Below, one piece after another: positions 8,008 through 15,695 of a DNA stretch of 21,660 nucleotides. The stretch lies in the NCBI GenBank assembly GCA_900551665.1, contig URWW01000031.1, positions 1 through 21,660 on the forward strand, written 5' to 3'. How positions within the stretch are numbered: position 1 is the first letter of the stretch; the number at the start of each line of letters is the position of its first letter. Under the pieces are notes generated by a model, which worked only from the letters and a program-made list of their open reading frames with translations, made no database searches and was not told the origin of the DNA. This DNA is from an uncultured Collinsella sp. Lineage in GTDB: Bacteria; Actinomycetota; Coriobacteriia; Coriobacteriales; Coriobacteriaceae. The position numbers were made by a program, and so were the translations under genes.

Positions 8008-8577
8008 TCAATTCCTTTCGTGACAGTGCAGTACGGCGATGAGTTCCTCCGTGGCGCGCTCGAGATCGTCGTTCACGATGATCTCGTCGTAGCGGTCACG
8101 CAGGGCCATCTCGCCTTCGGCGGTGTGGAGACGGAGCTCGAGGGACTCCGGGGTCTCGGAGCCGCGGCCGAGGAGGCGCTCGCGCAAAACATCGAGCGAC
8201 GGGGGCTCGATGAAGATGAGCACGGCCTCAGGGAAGCGCTCCTTGACGGCCAGGGCACCCTGGACGTCGATCTCCAAGATGAGGGACTGGCCGGTGGAGA
8301 GGTTGCGATCGACCTCGCTGGCAAGGGTGCCATAGCGATGGTCGTGCACCTGTGCCCACTCGATGAAGTCGCCGGCCTCGATGCGGGCCGAGAACTCATC
8401 TTCGGACAGGAAGTAGTAATTCACGCCGTCCACCTCGCCGGCGCGCGGGCTCCTCGTGGTAGCGGAAACCGTCAGGCCCAGGTTGGGAACCCGGTCACGC
8501 ACACGCGCGACAAGAGTGCCCTTTCCTGCGCCTGACGGCCCGGAAATCACAAAGAGCTTTGACTCGCTCTGGCCCAC
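8008..8577 (-). CDS. gmk: Guanylate kinase
   Basis: Phosphorylates GMP to GDP with ATP in the cytoplasm. The 189-residue protein has the P-loop GPSGAGKGT (about 13-21). GMP-binding segments follow: SATTRSPRAGEVDGVNYYFLS (near 38-58), then EWAQVHDHRYGT and ILEIDVQGA, and a lid region with LRERLLGRGSETPESLELRL. Length is normal. Start is GTG at 8577, directly after the mihF stop codon (TAA then GTG). The local ribosome-binding site is weak, so translation is probably coupled to mihF. Placement between mihF and rpoZ is the standard actinobacterial order. Confidence 0.98.
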   Translation of the reverse strand: MGQSESKLFVISGPSGAGKGTLVARVRDRVPNLGLTVSATTRSPRAGEVDGVNYYFLSEDEFSARIEAGDFIEWAQVHDHRYGTLASEVDRNLSTGQSLILEIDVQGALAVKERFPEAVLIFIEPPSLDVLRERLLGRGSETPESLELRLHTAEGEMALRDRYDEIIVNDDLERATEELIAVLHCHERN

Positions 8578-8886
8578 TTACTTGGTGAGCTGCTCGAGGA
8601 GCTGCTCGCGCTGACGGACGCCGAGGCCCTGAACGCGACGGGTGGCGGAGATGCCCAGCTCGTCCATGATCTTGGTGGCCTTGGCCTTGCCATAGCCAGG
8701 GAGGGACTCGATGAGGGTGGAGACCTTCATACGGGAAGCGATGGGGTCGTCGGAGTTCAGGACGGAGTCCAGGGACACCTCGCCCTTCTTGATCTTCTCA
8801 CGGAGCTCGGCACGAGCGTGACGGGCGGCAGCGGCCTTCTCGAGAGCGGCCTTGCGCTGCTCATCGGTGAGCTGAGGAAGCGCCAT
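8578..8886 (-). CDS. mihF: Integration host factor, actinobacterial type (mIHF)
   Basis: Nucleoid-associated DNA-binding protein of the actinobacterial mIHF family, unrelated in sequence to proteobacterial IHF. The 102-residue reading starts MALPQLTDEQRKAALEKA, the family's usual beginning. It has a basic helical N-terminal half (AAAARHARAELREKIKKGE) and a helix-two-turn-helix-like C-terminal part (VSTLIESLPGYGKAKATKIMDELGIS then RRVQGLGVRQREQLLEQL). Start is ATG 8886, five bases after GGAGGT; an upstream ATG at 8910 has no such site. First gene of its operon, preceded by a promoter at 8977-9005. Its presence is the best single hint that the organism is an actinomycete. Confidence 0.95.
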   Translation of the reverse strand: MALPQLTDEQRKAALEKAAAARHARAELREKIKKGEVSLDSVLNSDDPIASRMKVSTLIESLPGYGKAKATKIMDELGISATRRVQGLGVRQREQLLEQLTK

Positions 8887-8976
8887 TTGAACCTCCATAA
8901 AACTAGGCATCTTCTAACTGCGTTCGGGGTGCAATACATGCTTTTACGTGCATGTTTGAACCTTCAACGGCAATCT

Positions 8977-9005
8977 AGGGTAGTCCATGCTCTGCCAAAT
9001 TGCAA
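8977..9005 (-). promoter_or_regulatory. Candidate mihF operon promoter (TTGCAA, 17 bp, TACCCT)
   Basis: Minus-strand TTGCAA (9000-9005) is 17 bp from TACCCT (8977-8982), giving a start near 8970 and an 84-nt leader. The leader contains a small inverted repeat ACATGC / GCATGT at about 8938-8957. The promoter lies just after the pyrF terminator, as expected for a new transcription unit. Confidence 0.6.
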
Positions 9006-9056
9006 GATATCGAGCCAAAATCGGCGTCAAAACCCCTGCATAGAGACCCTATAGAG

Positions 9057-9086
9057 AAAAGAAGCGCAGGTAGACACCTGCGCTTC
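9057..9086 (-). terminator. Terminator of the pyr operon (after pyrF)
   Basis: A perfect 11-bp stem GAAGCGCAGGT / ACCTGCGCTTC with a four-base loop is followed by TTTTCTCT on the minus strand. It begins 4 nt beyond the pyrF stop and ends the operon. Confidence 0.95.
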
Positions 9087-9090
9087 ATCA

Positions 9091-9816
9091 TTATTTCACG
9101 TTCTCGCACAGCTCGGCGACGATGGCCTCGTACGCCTCGACCGGGTCATCGGCTCCCGTGATGGGACGACCGACCACGATGTGGCTCGCGCCGCGGGCGA
9201 TGGCCTGCGACGGCGTGGCGACGCGCGTCTGGTCACCGAGCTCGGCGCCCGCGGGGCGCACGCCCGGCGTGACGATGAGCGCGTCGGGGCCCAGCAGCTC
9301 GCGCATGGCCTCGGCCTCCATCGGGGAGCACACGATGCCGTCGATGCCATTGGCCTGCGCGAGGGAGGCCAGGCGGGCAGCCTCCTCGGCAACCGGGGAC
9401 TCGACGCCGATCTCGGTGAGCGAGTCCTGGCTCATGCTCGTGAGCACGGTGATGGCGACGAGGTTGGGGCGGTTCCCCCGCACCTCCGCGGCCGCCTCGG
9501 CACCCTCGCGGCACGCCGCGAGCATGGCGCCGGAGCCCAAGCCGTGCACGGAGAGCAGGTCGGCACCGGCGAGAGCCGCGGAGCGGGCCGCTCCGCGCAC
9601 CTGATGCGGGATGTCGTGGAACTTCAGGTCGAGGAAGACCTTGAAACCGCGCTCGTTGAACTCACGGACGATGGAGGGCCCCTCGGCGTAGAACAGCGTC
9701 ATGCCGACCTTCAGCCAGGAGGCATGGCCGGAGAGCGCATCGGCAAGCTCGATGGCGCGGTCGCGGTCGCAATCGATCGCAACGATGATGCGGTCGCGGG
9801 CATCGGTCTCTAGCAT
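9091..9816 (-). CDS. pyrF: Orotidine 5'-phosphate decarboxylase
   Basis: Last step of de novo UMP synthesis: decarboxylates OMP to UMP. The 241-residue protein carries the catalytic signature FLDLKFHDIP at 61-70 (Asp63, Lys65, Asp68). It also has IVAIDCDRD near the N-terminus, LTSMSQDSL, and the phosphate-binding end VTPGVRP plus GASHIVVGRPIT. Length and motif order are those of the Bacillus-type enzyme. Start ATG at 9816 overlaps the pyrD stop by 7 nt, so the two are coupled. It is the final gene of the pyr operon and is followed at once by a strong terminator. Confidence 0.98.
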   Translation of the reverse strand: MLETDARDRIIVAIDCDRDRAIELADALSGHASWLKVGMTLFYAEGPSIVREFNERGFKVFLDLKFHDIPHQVRGAARSAALAGADLLSVHGLGSGAMLAACREGAEAAAEVRGNRPNLVAITVLTSMSQDSLTEIGVESPVAEEAARLASLAQANGIDGIVCSPMEAEAMRELLGPDALIVTPGVRPAGAELGDQTRVATPSQAIARGASHIVVGRPITGADDPVEAYEAIVAELCENVK

Positions 9817-10733
9817 TCGAAGGCTCCGATCAGCTCGTTGATGTCCTTGACTCCCTGACTCTCGGCCCAGGCCTCGAGCTCGTGCAGGATGCGCACGGAC
9901 GCGTCGGGCTCGACGAAGTTGGCCATGCCCACGGAGACGCAGCAGGCGCCGGCCAGGATGAACTCGGCCGCGTCCTCACCCGTCATCACGCCGCCGACAC
10001 CGCAGATCGGGATATCGACCGCATTGGCGGCCTCCCAGACCATGCGCACGGCGATGGGATGGCACAGCGGGCCGGAGAGGCCGCCCGTGGGCTTGGAAAG
10101 CTTAGAACGACGGGTGCGCACGTCGATGGCCATGCCGGGGATGGAGTTGATGACTGTGAGGCCGTCGGCGCCCTCGGCCTCGAGTGCGCGCGCGATCTCG
10201 GGGATGCGAACCGGCGCCATCTTGACGAAGAGGGGCTTGTCGGTCACCTTGCGGCAGGCGCGCATGACCTCGGAAGCGCCCTCGGGCGTGGAACCGCAGG
10301 CGGCACCGCCGGCCGCGATGTTGGGGCAGCTCACGTTGATCTCGTATCCGGCGGCCCAGGGGCAGAGCTCCGCGAACATCTCCAACGCTCGGACGTACTC
10401 CTCGGTGGAGTGACCGGCGACCTGGCAGATGACCTGCGTGCCCTTGGCGGTGAGGTCGGACAGCCACGGGCCGGACTGCTCGGCGAAGGCGGCCACACCG
10501 GGGTTCTGCAGGCCCACGGAGTTCATCATGCCGCCGGGGACCTCGGCCATACGGGGCGCGGGATTGCCCGGCCAAGGCTCGGCGGCGCAGCCCTTCGTGG
10601 TGATGGCGCCGAGCTGGCTCACGTCCATGAGCTCACTGAACTGCCAGCCGTACCCGAACGTGCCGGAAGCGGTGTTGATGGGGTTCTTCATCTTCACGCC
10701 GCCGAAGTCGACGGCCATATTCACCTGGCTCAC
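9810..10733 (-). CDS. pyrD: Dihydroorotate dehydrogenase, class 1B catalytic subunit
   Basis: Oxidises dihydroorotate to orotate with FMN; in class 1B the electrons pass through PyrK to NAD+. The 307-residue barrel has NPINTASGTFGYG (about 17-29), TTKGC near 45-49 and NSVGLQNPG (71-79). EINVSCPN at 131-138 carries the active-site Cys136 that marks class 1 enzymes (class 2 has Ser). The C-terminal FMN-phosphate part is ICGVGGVMTGEDAAEFILAG. The adjacent pyrK confirms class 1B. Start is GTG 10733, overlapping the pyrK TGA by 4 nt with AAGGTGG upstream; an ATG five codons later is a reasonable alternative. It overlaps pyrF at its 3' end. Confidence 0.97.
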   Translation of the reverse strand: MSQVNMAVDFGGVKMKNPINTASGTFGYGWQFSELMDVSQLGAITTKGCAAEPWPGNPAPRMAEVPGGMMNSVGLQNPGVAAFAEQSGPWLSDLTAKGTQVICQVAGHSTEEYVRALEMFAELCPWAAGYEINVSCPNIAAGGAACGSTPEGASEVMRACRKVTDKPLFVKMAPVRIPEIARALEAEGADGLTVINSIPGMAIDVRTRRSKLSKPTGGLSGPLCHPIAVRMVWEAANAVDIPICGVGGVMTGEDAAEFILAGACCVSVGMANFVEPDASVRILHELEAWAESQGVKDINELIGAFEC

Positions 10734-11524
10734 CAGATCACCACCTTGGTCGCATCAAAGACCGGTCCGCACATGCAGGCGCCCTGCATGCCGTCGGTCG
10801 TCTCGACATTGCAGGTGCTGCATGCACCGAAGCCGCAGCTCATCATGCGTTCGAGGGAGGCCTCGCAGTACACGCCCGCCTCGGCCGCAGAGGCGGCGAC
10901 CTTGCTCATCATGACGCCCGGGCCGCAGGTGGCCACATAGTCGTACTCGCGGGAGGAGAGCAGCTCGGCGGCGGACTCGGTGCAAAAACCGTGCAGGCCG
11001 GCCGTACCGTCATCGGTCGCCACGCGGACCTCGCCGGCGCCCAGCGCCTCGAAATCCTCGACGCCGACGAGCTTGGCTGCGGTGGCGGAGCCCACGCACG
11101 CATCGACCGCGATGCCCGCCTCGGCGAGCTCACGCGCCAGGCACAGCACCGGGGGAACGCCGATGCCGCCGCCGACCACGAGCACGCGACGGGCACCCTC
11201 GGGGACGCGCCAGCCATGGCCGCCAGGGCCGAGCAGGTCACTCGTGAAGCCGCGGCCCCACTCGGACATGCGCTGCGTGCCCTTGCCGACGACCGCGTAC
11301 CAGATCTCGACGGTGCCGCGCTCCGGATCGGCGGCGACGTAGCTCAGCGGCACGCGCAGCAGCTCACTCGGGTCGCCCGGAACGCGGATGTTCACGAACT
11401 GACCGGGCTTGAGCGCGGATGCGAGACGCGGGGCCGAAATGACGAGCGAGAAGATGCCGTCGGCGATCTTCTCGTTCGAAATGACCTCGAAGTCATGCAT
11501 GCGCGCAGGCGAAGGATTCGGCAT
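10730..11524 (-). CDS. pyrK: Dihydroorotate dehydrogenase electron-transfer subunit
   Basis: Flavin and iron-sulfur subunit that passes electrons from PyrD to NAD+. The 264 residues show the ferredoxin-reductase fold. The FAD-binding motif is RVPLS (57-61) and the nucleotide-binding loop is VVGGGIGVPP (116-125). A [2Fe-2S] cluster site is at C230, C235, C238 and C250 (SCGFGACSTC then GACMCG). Start is ATG 11524 because GGAGGGGAG lies just upstream; the longer reading to 11572 has no ribosome-binding site. It follows pyrC after a 93-nt gap containing a strong hairpin, and overlaps pyrD by 4 nt. The gap is the only sizeable break inside the pyr operon. Confidence 0.96.
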   Translation of the reverse strand: MPNPSPARMHDFEVISNEKIADGIFSLVISAPRLASALKPGQFVNIRVPGDPSELLRVPLSYVAADPERGTVEIWYAVVGKGTQRMSEWGRGFTSDLLGPGGHGWRVPEGARRVLVVGGGIGVPPVLCLARELAEAGIAVDACVGSATAAKLVGVEDFEALGAGEVRVATDDGTAGLHGFCTESAAELLSSREYDYVATCGPGVMMSKVAASAAEAGVYCEASLERMMSCGFGACSTCNVETTDGMQGACMCGPVFDATKVVIW

Positions 11525-11565
11525 ATATGCTCCCCTCCCCATGCGAGGCATGGTTGATTGACAAT

Positions 11566-11603
11566 GCCGCACGGGCAGCGCGCGAAGACGCGGCCCGTGC
11601 GGC
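11566..11603 (-). repeat. Hairpin in the pyrC-pyrK gap, no U-tract
   Basis: A perfect 11-bp inverted repeat GCCGCACGGGC / GCCCGTGCGGC encloses a smaller CGCG-tctt-CGCG stem. It starts 15 nt beyond the pyrC stop. On the minus strand it is followed by ATTGTCAATC, not a T-run. It may protect or process the mRNA, or reduce transcription of pyrK-pyrD-pyrF; it does not look like a full terminator. Confidence 0.8.
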
Positions 11604-11617
11604 GCTCGAAGCTTATG

Positions 11618-12907
11618 TTAGCAAACGACGCCGTTGGCGAGCGTGCGCTTGCCGCCCACGAACACGTCGGTGGCGCGGCCGGTGAGCTCGACGCCCTTGA
11701 AACCGGAGTTCTTGGCGTGGCTGGCGAAGTCGTCCTCGGAGACGGTCCAGACCTGGTCGGCGTCGAAGACGGTGAGGTCGGCGACAGAGCCCTCGGCGAT
11801 CTTGACCTGGTCGAGGCCCAGGATCTTGCGGGGCTCGATGGCCATGAGCTCGACCATGCGACCGAAGGTGATCTTGCCGGTCTTGACCAGGTTAGTGATC
11901 ACGAGGCCGAGCGCGGTCTCGAGGCCGGTCATGCCGAACGGGGCGAGCTCGAACTCACGGGACTTCTCCCAGTCGGAGTGCGGGGCGTGGTCGGTGGCGA
12001 TCGTGTCGACCGTGCCGTCGATGACACCGGCGATGAGAGCCTCGGCGTCCGCAGCGGTGCGCAGCGGCGGGTTAACCTTGAAGCAGGTGTTGTAGGTGCC
12101 GTCGATGGCATCCTCGGTGAGGAACATGTGGTGCGGGGTGGCCTCGCAGGTCACAGGCAGCCCCTTGGCCTTGGCAGCGCGGACCATCTCCAGGCCGCGG
12201 GCGGTGGAGATGTGCTGGATGTGCAGCTTGGCTCCGGTGAGCTCGGCGATCATGATGTCGCGCATGATCTGGAGCTCCTCGCCCTCCGCGGGCCAGCCGA
12301 GCAGGCCGAGGCGAGTGGAAACGGCGCCCTCGTTGATCTGGCCGTCGCCGACCAGGTCGTTGTCCTGGCAGTGGCTCATGAAGACCTTGCCGAACATCTG
12401 ACCGTAGTCCATGGCGCGACGCAGCATGCCGGCGCCCTGGATGCCGTGGCCGTCATCGGTGAAGGCGACGCAGCCGTGCTCGACCATGTTGCCCATCTCG
12501 GAGATGATCTCGCCCTTGAGACCCTTGGTCATGGCGCCGGAGGGGTACACACGGCAGTGGCCCTTGGCAGCGGCGACGGACTTGATGTACTCGACCACCA
12601 CGCCGTTGTCGGTGACGGGGTTGGTGTTGGGCATGGAGCAGACGCCGGTGAAGCCACCCTTGGCGGCAGCGGCGGTCTCGGACTCGATGTCGCCCTTGGC
12701 CTCGAAGCCGGGCTCACGAAGGTGGACGTGCATGTCCACCAGGCCGGGAACGAGGTACTTGCCGGACAGGTCGACGACCTCGGCGCCCTCGTGGCTGAGG
12801 TTCTCGCCGACGGCGGCGATCTTGTCGTCCTCGACGAGGACGTCTACACGTCCGTCAAGCTCGACAGACGGGTCGACGACGTGGGCATTCTTAAGAAGCA
12901 AGGCCAT
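11618..12907 (-). CDS. pyrC: Dihydroorotase
   Basis: Cyclises carbamoyl-aspartate to dihydroorotate, the third step of the pathway. The 429-residue amidohydrolase has the zinc motif DMHVHLREPG (58-67), AFTDDGHG near 148-154, MSHCQ (His179), LHIQHIST (His232), and TIATDHAPHS (302-311) with catalytic Asp306. This is the long class I (Gram-positive/PyrC type) enzyme, not the shorter E. coli form. Start is ATG 12907, seven bases after GGAGGT. It overlaps the end of pyrB by 17 nt, so the two are translationally coupled; an upstream in-frame extension only reads through pyrB sequence in another frame. A 93-nt gap follows before pyrK. Confidence 0.98.
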   Translation of the reverse strand: MALLLKNAHVVDPSVELDGRVDVLVEDDKIAAVGENLSHEGAEVVDLSGKYLVPGLVDMHVHLREPGFEAKGDIESETAAAAKGGFTGVCSMPNTNPVTDNGVVVEYIKSVAAAKGHCRVYPSGAMTKGLKGEIISEMGNMVEHGCVAFTDDGHGIQGAGMLRRAMDYGQMFGKVFMSHCQDNDLVGDGQINEGAVSTRLGLLGWPAEGEELQIMRDIMIAELTGAKLHIQHISTARGLEMVRAAKAKGLPVTCEATPHHMFLTEDAIDGTYNTCFKVNPPLRTAADAEALIAGVIDGTVDTIATDHAPHSDWEKSREFELAPFGMTGLETALGLVITNLVKTGKITFGRMVELMAIEPRKILGLDQVKIAEGSVADLTVFDADQVWTVSEDDFASHAKNSGFKGVELTGRATDVFVGGKRTLANGVVC

Positions 12908-13835
12908 TATCGGCACCTCCAAGCAGCAGATACAGGGCAGCCATGCGCACGCAAATACCGGCGTACACCTGGTCGAGGATGACGGAGCGCTCCGGATGAT
13001 CGGGCATGTAGGAGTCGAACTCCACACCGCGGTTGATCGGGCCGGGGTGGCACACGATCGCGTCGGGCCTCATGAGGCGCTCGCGGGCCTTGGTGAGGCC
13101 GTAGAGCTGGTGATACTCGCGCTCGCTCGGGAACGGCGCGCCCTCGAGGCGCTCGCGCTGGATGCGCAGCATGTAGACGACGTCCAGGTCAGGCAGGACA
13201 TCATCGAGGCTGTTGGACACGTGATCGGCACCCAGGATGTCGGGGCGGGGCGGCATGAGGGTGTTGGGGCCCACGGCCGTGACCTCGGCGCCCATGATCT
13301 TGAGCGCGGGGATGAGGGAGCCGCAGACACGGGAGTGGCCGATGTCGCCAACGACGCCGACCTTCAGGCCGTCGAAGCTGCCCTTACGCTCCCAGATGGA
13401 GTACAGGTCGAGCAGGGCCTGGGTGGGATGGCCGTGCTTGCCGTCGCCGGCGTCGATGACGACGGCGGGGCTGGCTTGGGACACGATGTAGGGGGCGCCG
13501 GCGTGCTTGTCGCGCACGACGATGCAGTCGATCTTGTAGGCGTCGAGCGTCATGACGGTGTCGATGAGGCTCTCGCCCTTCACCGTGGAGGTGGAGGAGC
13601 CGCCAAAGTTCAGCGTATCGGCCGACAGGCGCTTCTCGGCCAGCTCGAAGGAGCTGCGGGTGCGCGTGGAGGGCTCGTTGAACATATTGACGATGGTCTT
13701 GCCCTTGAGGGTGGGGACCTTCTTGATGGTGCGCTCATTGACCTCGGAGAACGCCTTGGCGGTCTGCAGGATCGTCATGAGCTCGGAGTCGGAGTACTCC
13801 GAGATATCGATGAGGTGCTTGTGGTTGTTGAACAC
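12891..13835 (-). CDS. pyrB: Aspartate carbamoyltransferase catalytic subunit
   Basis: Condenses carbamoyl phosphate with aspartate, the first committed step to pyrimidines. The 314-residue protein has the carbamoyl-phosphate loop NEPSTRTRSSFE (53-64), the KGES loop with Lys86, the carbamoyl-binding stretch GDGKHGHPTQALLDLYSI (about 130-147) and HPGPINRG near the C-terminus. No pyrI regulatory subunit accompanies it, so the enzyme is likely of the unregulated Bacillus type, with control through PyrR. Start is GTG 13835, 3 nt after the pyrR stop, with GGGAGG about ten bases upstream. The 3' end overlaps pyrC by 17 nt. Confidence 0.98.
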   Translation of the reverse strand: MFNNHKHLIDISEYSDSELMTILQTAKAFSEVNERTIKKVPTLKGKTIVNMFNEPSTRTRSSFELAEKRLSADTLNFGGSSTSTVKGESLIDTVMTLDAYKIDCIVVRDKHAGAPYIVSQASPAVVIDAGDGKHGHPTQALLDLYSIWERKGSFDGLKVGVVGDIGHSRVCGSLIPALKIMGAEVTAVGPNTLMPPRPDILGADHVSNSLDDVLPDLDVVYMLRIQRERLEGAPFPSEREYHQLYGLTKARERLMRPDAIVCHPGPINRGVEFDSYMPDHPERSVILDQVYAGICVRMAALYLLLGGADNGLAS

Positions 13836-13838
13836 TGC

Positions 13839-14423
13839 CTACTCGCCTCCCAGCGGAGCGGAGCCCACGCGGGCGCCCTGCTCGACGTTCGTGATCTCAA
13901 CGGTGGTGCGGCCGTCGACCTCCTCGAGGTAGAGGCGCACATTCTCCTCATGGGAGGAGGGGACGTTCTTGCCCACGAAGTCGGGGCAGATCGGAAGCTC
14001 GCGATGGCCGCGGTCGACCAGGACGGCCAGCTCGACGCGGCTGGGGCGACCGAGGTCCATGAGGGCGTCCAGCGCGGCGCGGATGGTGCGACCGGTGTAG
14101 AGGATGTCGTCGACGAGCACGATGCGCTTGTTGTCCAGGTTGAACGGGACGTTCGTGGCGTGGACGGCCGGGGCGAAGTTGGTCAGGTAATCGTCGCGGT
14201 AGAAGCTGATGTCCAAGCTTCCCAGGTCGACGCGCACCCCCTCGATCCGCTCGATCTCGTCCACAAGCTGCTTGGCGAGCAGATCGCCGCGGGTCACGAT
14301 GCCGACGAGCGCGAGGTTCTCAACGCCCTCGTTCTTCTCGACGATCTCGTGAGCGATACGGGTGATCGCGCGGCTGATCGCGGTCTCGTCCATGATGACC
14401 GCCTTCGGTGAAGACATGCCCAT
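13839..14423 (-). CDS. pyrR: PyrR: pyrimidine operon attenuation regulator
   Basis: RNA-binding regulator that senses UMP/UTP and, in the Bacillus model, stabilises the anti-antiterminator of the pyr leader; the family often keeps weak uracil phosphoribosyltransferase activity. The 194-residue protein has the PRPP-binding motif IVLVDDILYTGRT (101-113). It also has DISFYRDDY near 71-79, LVDRGHRELPICPDFVGKN in the C-terminal third, and the start VIMDETAISRAITRIAHEI, all typical. Start is ATG 14423 after AAGGAAGGAG; TTG one codon upstream or ATG 14417 are possible. It is the first gene of the operon and sits directly behind the attenuator at 14468-14571, so it very likely regulates its own transcript. 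Confidence 0.98.
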   Translation of the reverse strand: MGMSSPKAVIMDETAISRAITRIAHEIVEKNEGVENLALVGIVTRGDLLAKQLVDEIERIEGVRVDLGSLDISFYRDDYLTNFAPAVHATNVPFNLDNKRIVLVDDILYTGRTIRAALDALMDLGRPSRVELAVLVDRGHRELPICPDFVGKNVPSSHEENVRLYLEEVDGRTTVEITNVEQGARVGSAPLGGE

Positions 14424-14467
14424 CAAACTCCTTCCTTGCCTCTTCGACGCCGGCGCAGCGCCGCGTC

Positions 14468-14505
14468 AAAAAATAATGCCCGACCGTTCACACACGGCAC
14501 GAGCA
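14468..14505 (-). terminator. Attenuator terminator upstream of pyrR
   Basis: TGCTCG-tg-CCGT pairs with ACGG-t-CGGGCA around a six-base loop and is followed by TTATTTTTT on the minus strand. It lies 45 nt upstream of the pyrR start codon. Confidence 0.85.
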
Positions 14506-14571
14506 TCCCACGAGGACCCGAAGCGATCGGGCTATGTTCTCCTTGCGGGTATCTCGTACCACGTTTAAAGG
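14468..14571 (-). promoter_or_regulatory. pyr operon attenuator leader (probable PyrR target)
   Basis: Three competing structures can be drawn on the minus strand. (a) Anti-antiterminator: hairpin 14541-14571 with CCTT/AAGG at the base and GGTA-cgaga-TACC at the top; the loop CGAGA fits the NGNGA of known PyrR sites, though the flanking stem differs. (b) Antiterminator: ACGTGGTACGAG (14564-14553) can pair over 12 positions, with some G-U pairs, to CTCGTGCCGTGT (14503-14492). (c) Terminator: TGCTCG/CGGGCA plus CCGT/ACGG (14477-14505), followed by TTATTTTTT. Structure (b) destroys both (a) and (c), the classic PyrR logic: high UMP gives (a) and then (c). PyrR binding is inferred. Confidence 0.85.
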
Positions 14572-14579
14572 TCTCGTCT

Positions 14580-14585
14580 ATTGTA
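14580..14585 (-). promoter_or_regulatory. Candidate pyr operon -10 box TACAAT
   Basis: The minus strand reads GTGTACAATAGACGAG. A start near 14573 would place the first base of the RNA right at the anti-antiterminator stem. No convincing -35 is seen at 16-18 bp, so an activator or extended contacts may be involved. Confidence 0.5.
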
Positions 14586-14612
14586 CACGCATCCCCCCGT
14601 GGCGAGGGCATG

Positions 14613-14655
14613 AAAAAACACGCACCGCCCCAATCTTCACAATGGGGCGGTGCGC
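14613..14655 (-). terminator. Terminator after the SGNH hydrolase gene
   Basis: CGCACCGCCCCA / TGGGGCGGTGCG is a perfect 12-bp stem with a short loop, followed by T-G-TTTTTT on the minus strand. It separates the hydrolase from the pyr promoter. Confidence 0.95.
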
Positions 14656-14666
14656 ATGATCTTTGG

Positions 14667-15695
14667 CTAACGCCCGTCCTTCGGTCCGCGACAGGCTATC
14701 GTCCAGCGGGAGTCAGTCGACTCGTCCATAGGGCACCCATGGCAATGGGGGCACCCACATGTCCGAACGGCGCACGGTGCATCCCCGATGGATGCGGGCG
14801 TCTCAGAAGCCCCCTCCATGCACGCGATGACCATGTCTGCAATTTGACACATGCCGAGAGCCGACGGATGGCACCCGTCCACCGCGTCGTATTGGATGCC
14901 GTACGCCCGTACATCGGCGACATGCGCCCCCGCCTCTCGCGCCGCCTGAACGATGGCGCGGTTGTACGCATCCAGCTCAATGCCGCGTATCTGATACTTG
15001 TAACAGCGCTCCGCCTCGCTCGGGGACGTTGCGGGGCACAGCGTCAGGCACCAAATCTCGGACGAGGGCGCGAGGCGACGGATCGAGGCGAGGACATCGC
15101 GATACGCGGCGGCGAAGCGGTCCAGCGCATCGGGGCCGACAACCCATTCGACGGAGTGCTCGCCCGCAAGGTCCTCGGGGCGCGCAGACGCAGAAAGCGA
15201 CCCGCCCATCACCTGATTGCGGCCACCACCCCAGCCGTAGTCGTTAATGCCCATGTACACGAGGATGACATCGGGGCGTTCGCCCCGCGCGCCGAGCAGC
15301 GAAGCGATGCGCTTCTCGCTATTGCCCGCGGGAAAACCGTATCCCTCGACGACGGAACCGGAAAAGGAGGAGTTGGCGATCAGGTGGCCGTCGAAGTGAT
15401 CGATGACTCTCCCCCACCAAGTGTCTTGGGGTCGCTCGACCCCATCGACGTGAACCTCGCCCTCGTAATGAACCCGCCAGCCCTCGGGAACCCAGCCCAT
15501 GAGCGTGCTGATCGAATCGCCCAGAACGGAAAAGCCCCGCCCCTTCGGACGGCTGCTTATCGAGCGAAAAGCGTTGCCCTCAGTTTCATTGGCGCAATTG
15601 ACGCTCCCGACTTCCTTGGCAGACGAGGCGGTCTCGGTGCATCCGACGGTTCCGGATACGTCGGATTCCTCGATGCTCATATGATCAGGGCTCAT
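14667..15695 (-). CDS. SGNH/GDSL-family hydrolase with Cys-rich C-terminal tail
   Basis: A probable serine esterase or lipase-like hydrolase; substrate unknown. The 342-residue protein has block I FSVLGDSIST (55-64, nucleophile Ser61), a possible block II Gly in NSSFSGS, block III YMGINDYG (147-154, Asn151) and block V VDGCHPSALGM (272-282, Asp273 and His276). The catalytic set is therefore complete. There is no signal peptide or membrane helix, so it is probably cytoplasmic. The first 50 residues are low-complexity and polar. After the hydrolase domain comes a short tail with C308, C313, C315, C318, C321 and C335, a spacing that looks metal-binding. Start ATG 15695 follows GGGGAGAGGA. It is transcribed divergently from tRNA-Asn and ends in its own terminator. 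Confidence 0.87.
   Translation of the reverse strand: MSPDHMSIEESDVSGTVGCTETASSAKEVGSVNCANETEGNAFRSISSRPKGRGFSVLGDSISTLMGWVPEGWRVHYEGEVHVDGVERPQDTWWGRVIDHFDGHLIANSSFSGSVVEGYGFPAGNSEKRIASLLGARGERPDVILVYMGINDYGWGGGRNQVMGGSLSASARPEDLAGEHSVEWVVGPDALDRFAAAYRDVLASIRRLAPSSEIWCLTLCPATSPSEAERCYKYQIRGIELDAYNRAIVQAAREAGAHVADVRAYGIQYDAVDGCHPSALGMCQIADMVIACMEGASETPASIGDAPCAVRTCGCPHCHGCPMDESTDSRWTIACRGPKDGR

Noticed and set aside
6424..8535. 703-residue plus-strand open frame opposite thiI, rpoZ and gmk
   Set aside because: It is antisense to three clear genes, its product is His/Asp/Leu/Arg-rich without motifs, and GC-rich codons on one strand commonly leave such open shadows.
12411..14411. 666-residue plus-strand frame opposite pyrC, pyrB and pyrR
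   Set aside because: Shadow of well-identified genes; low-complexity product with no recognisable family.
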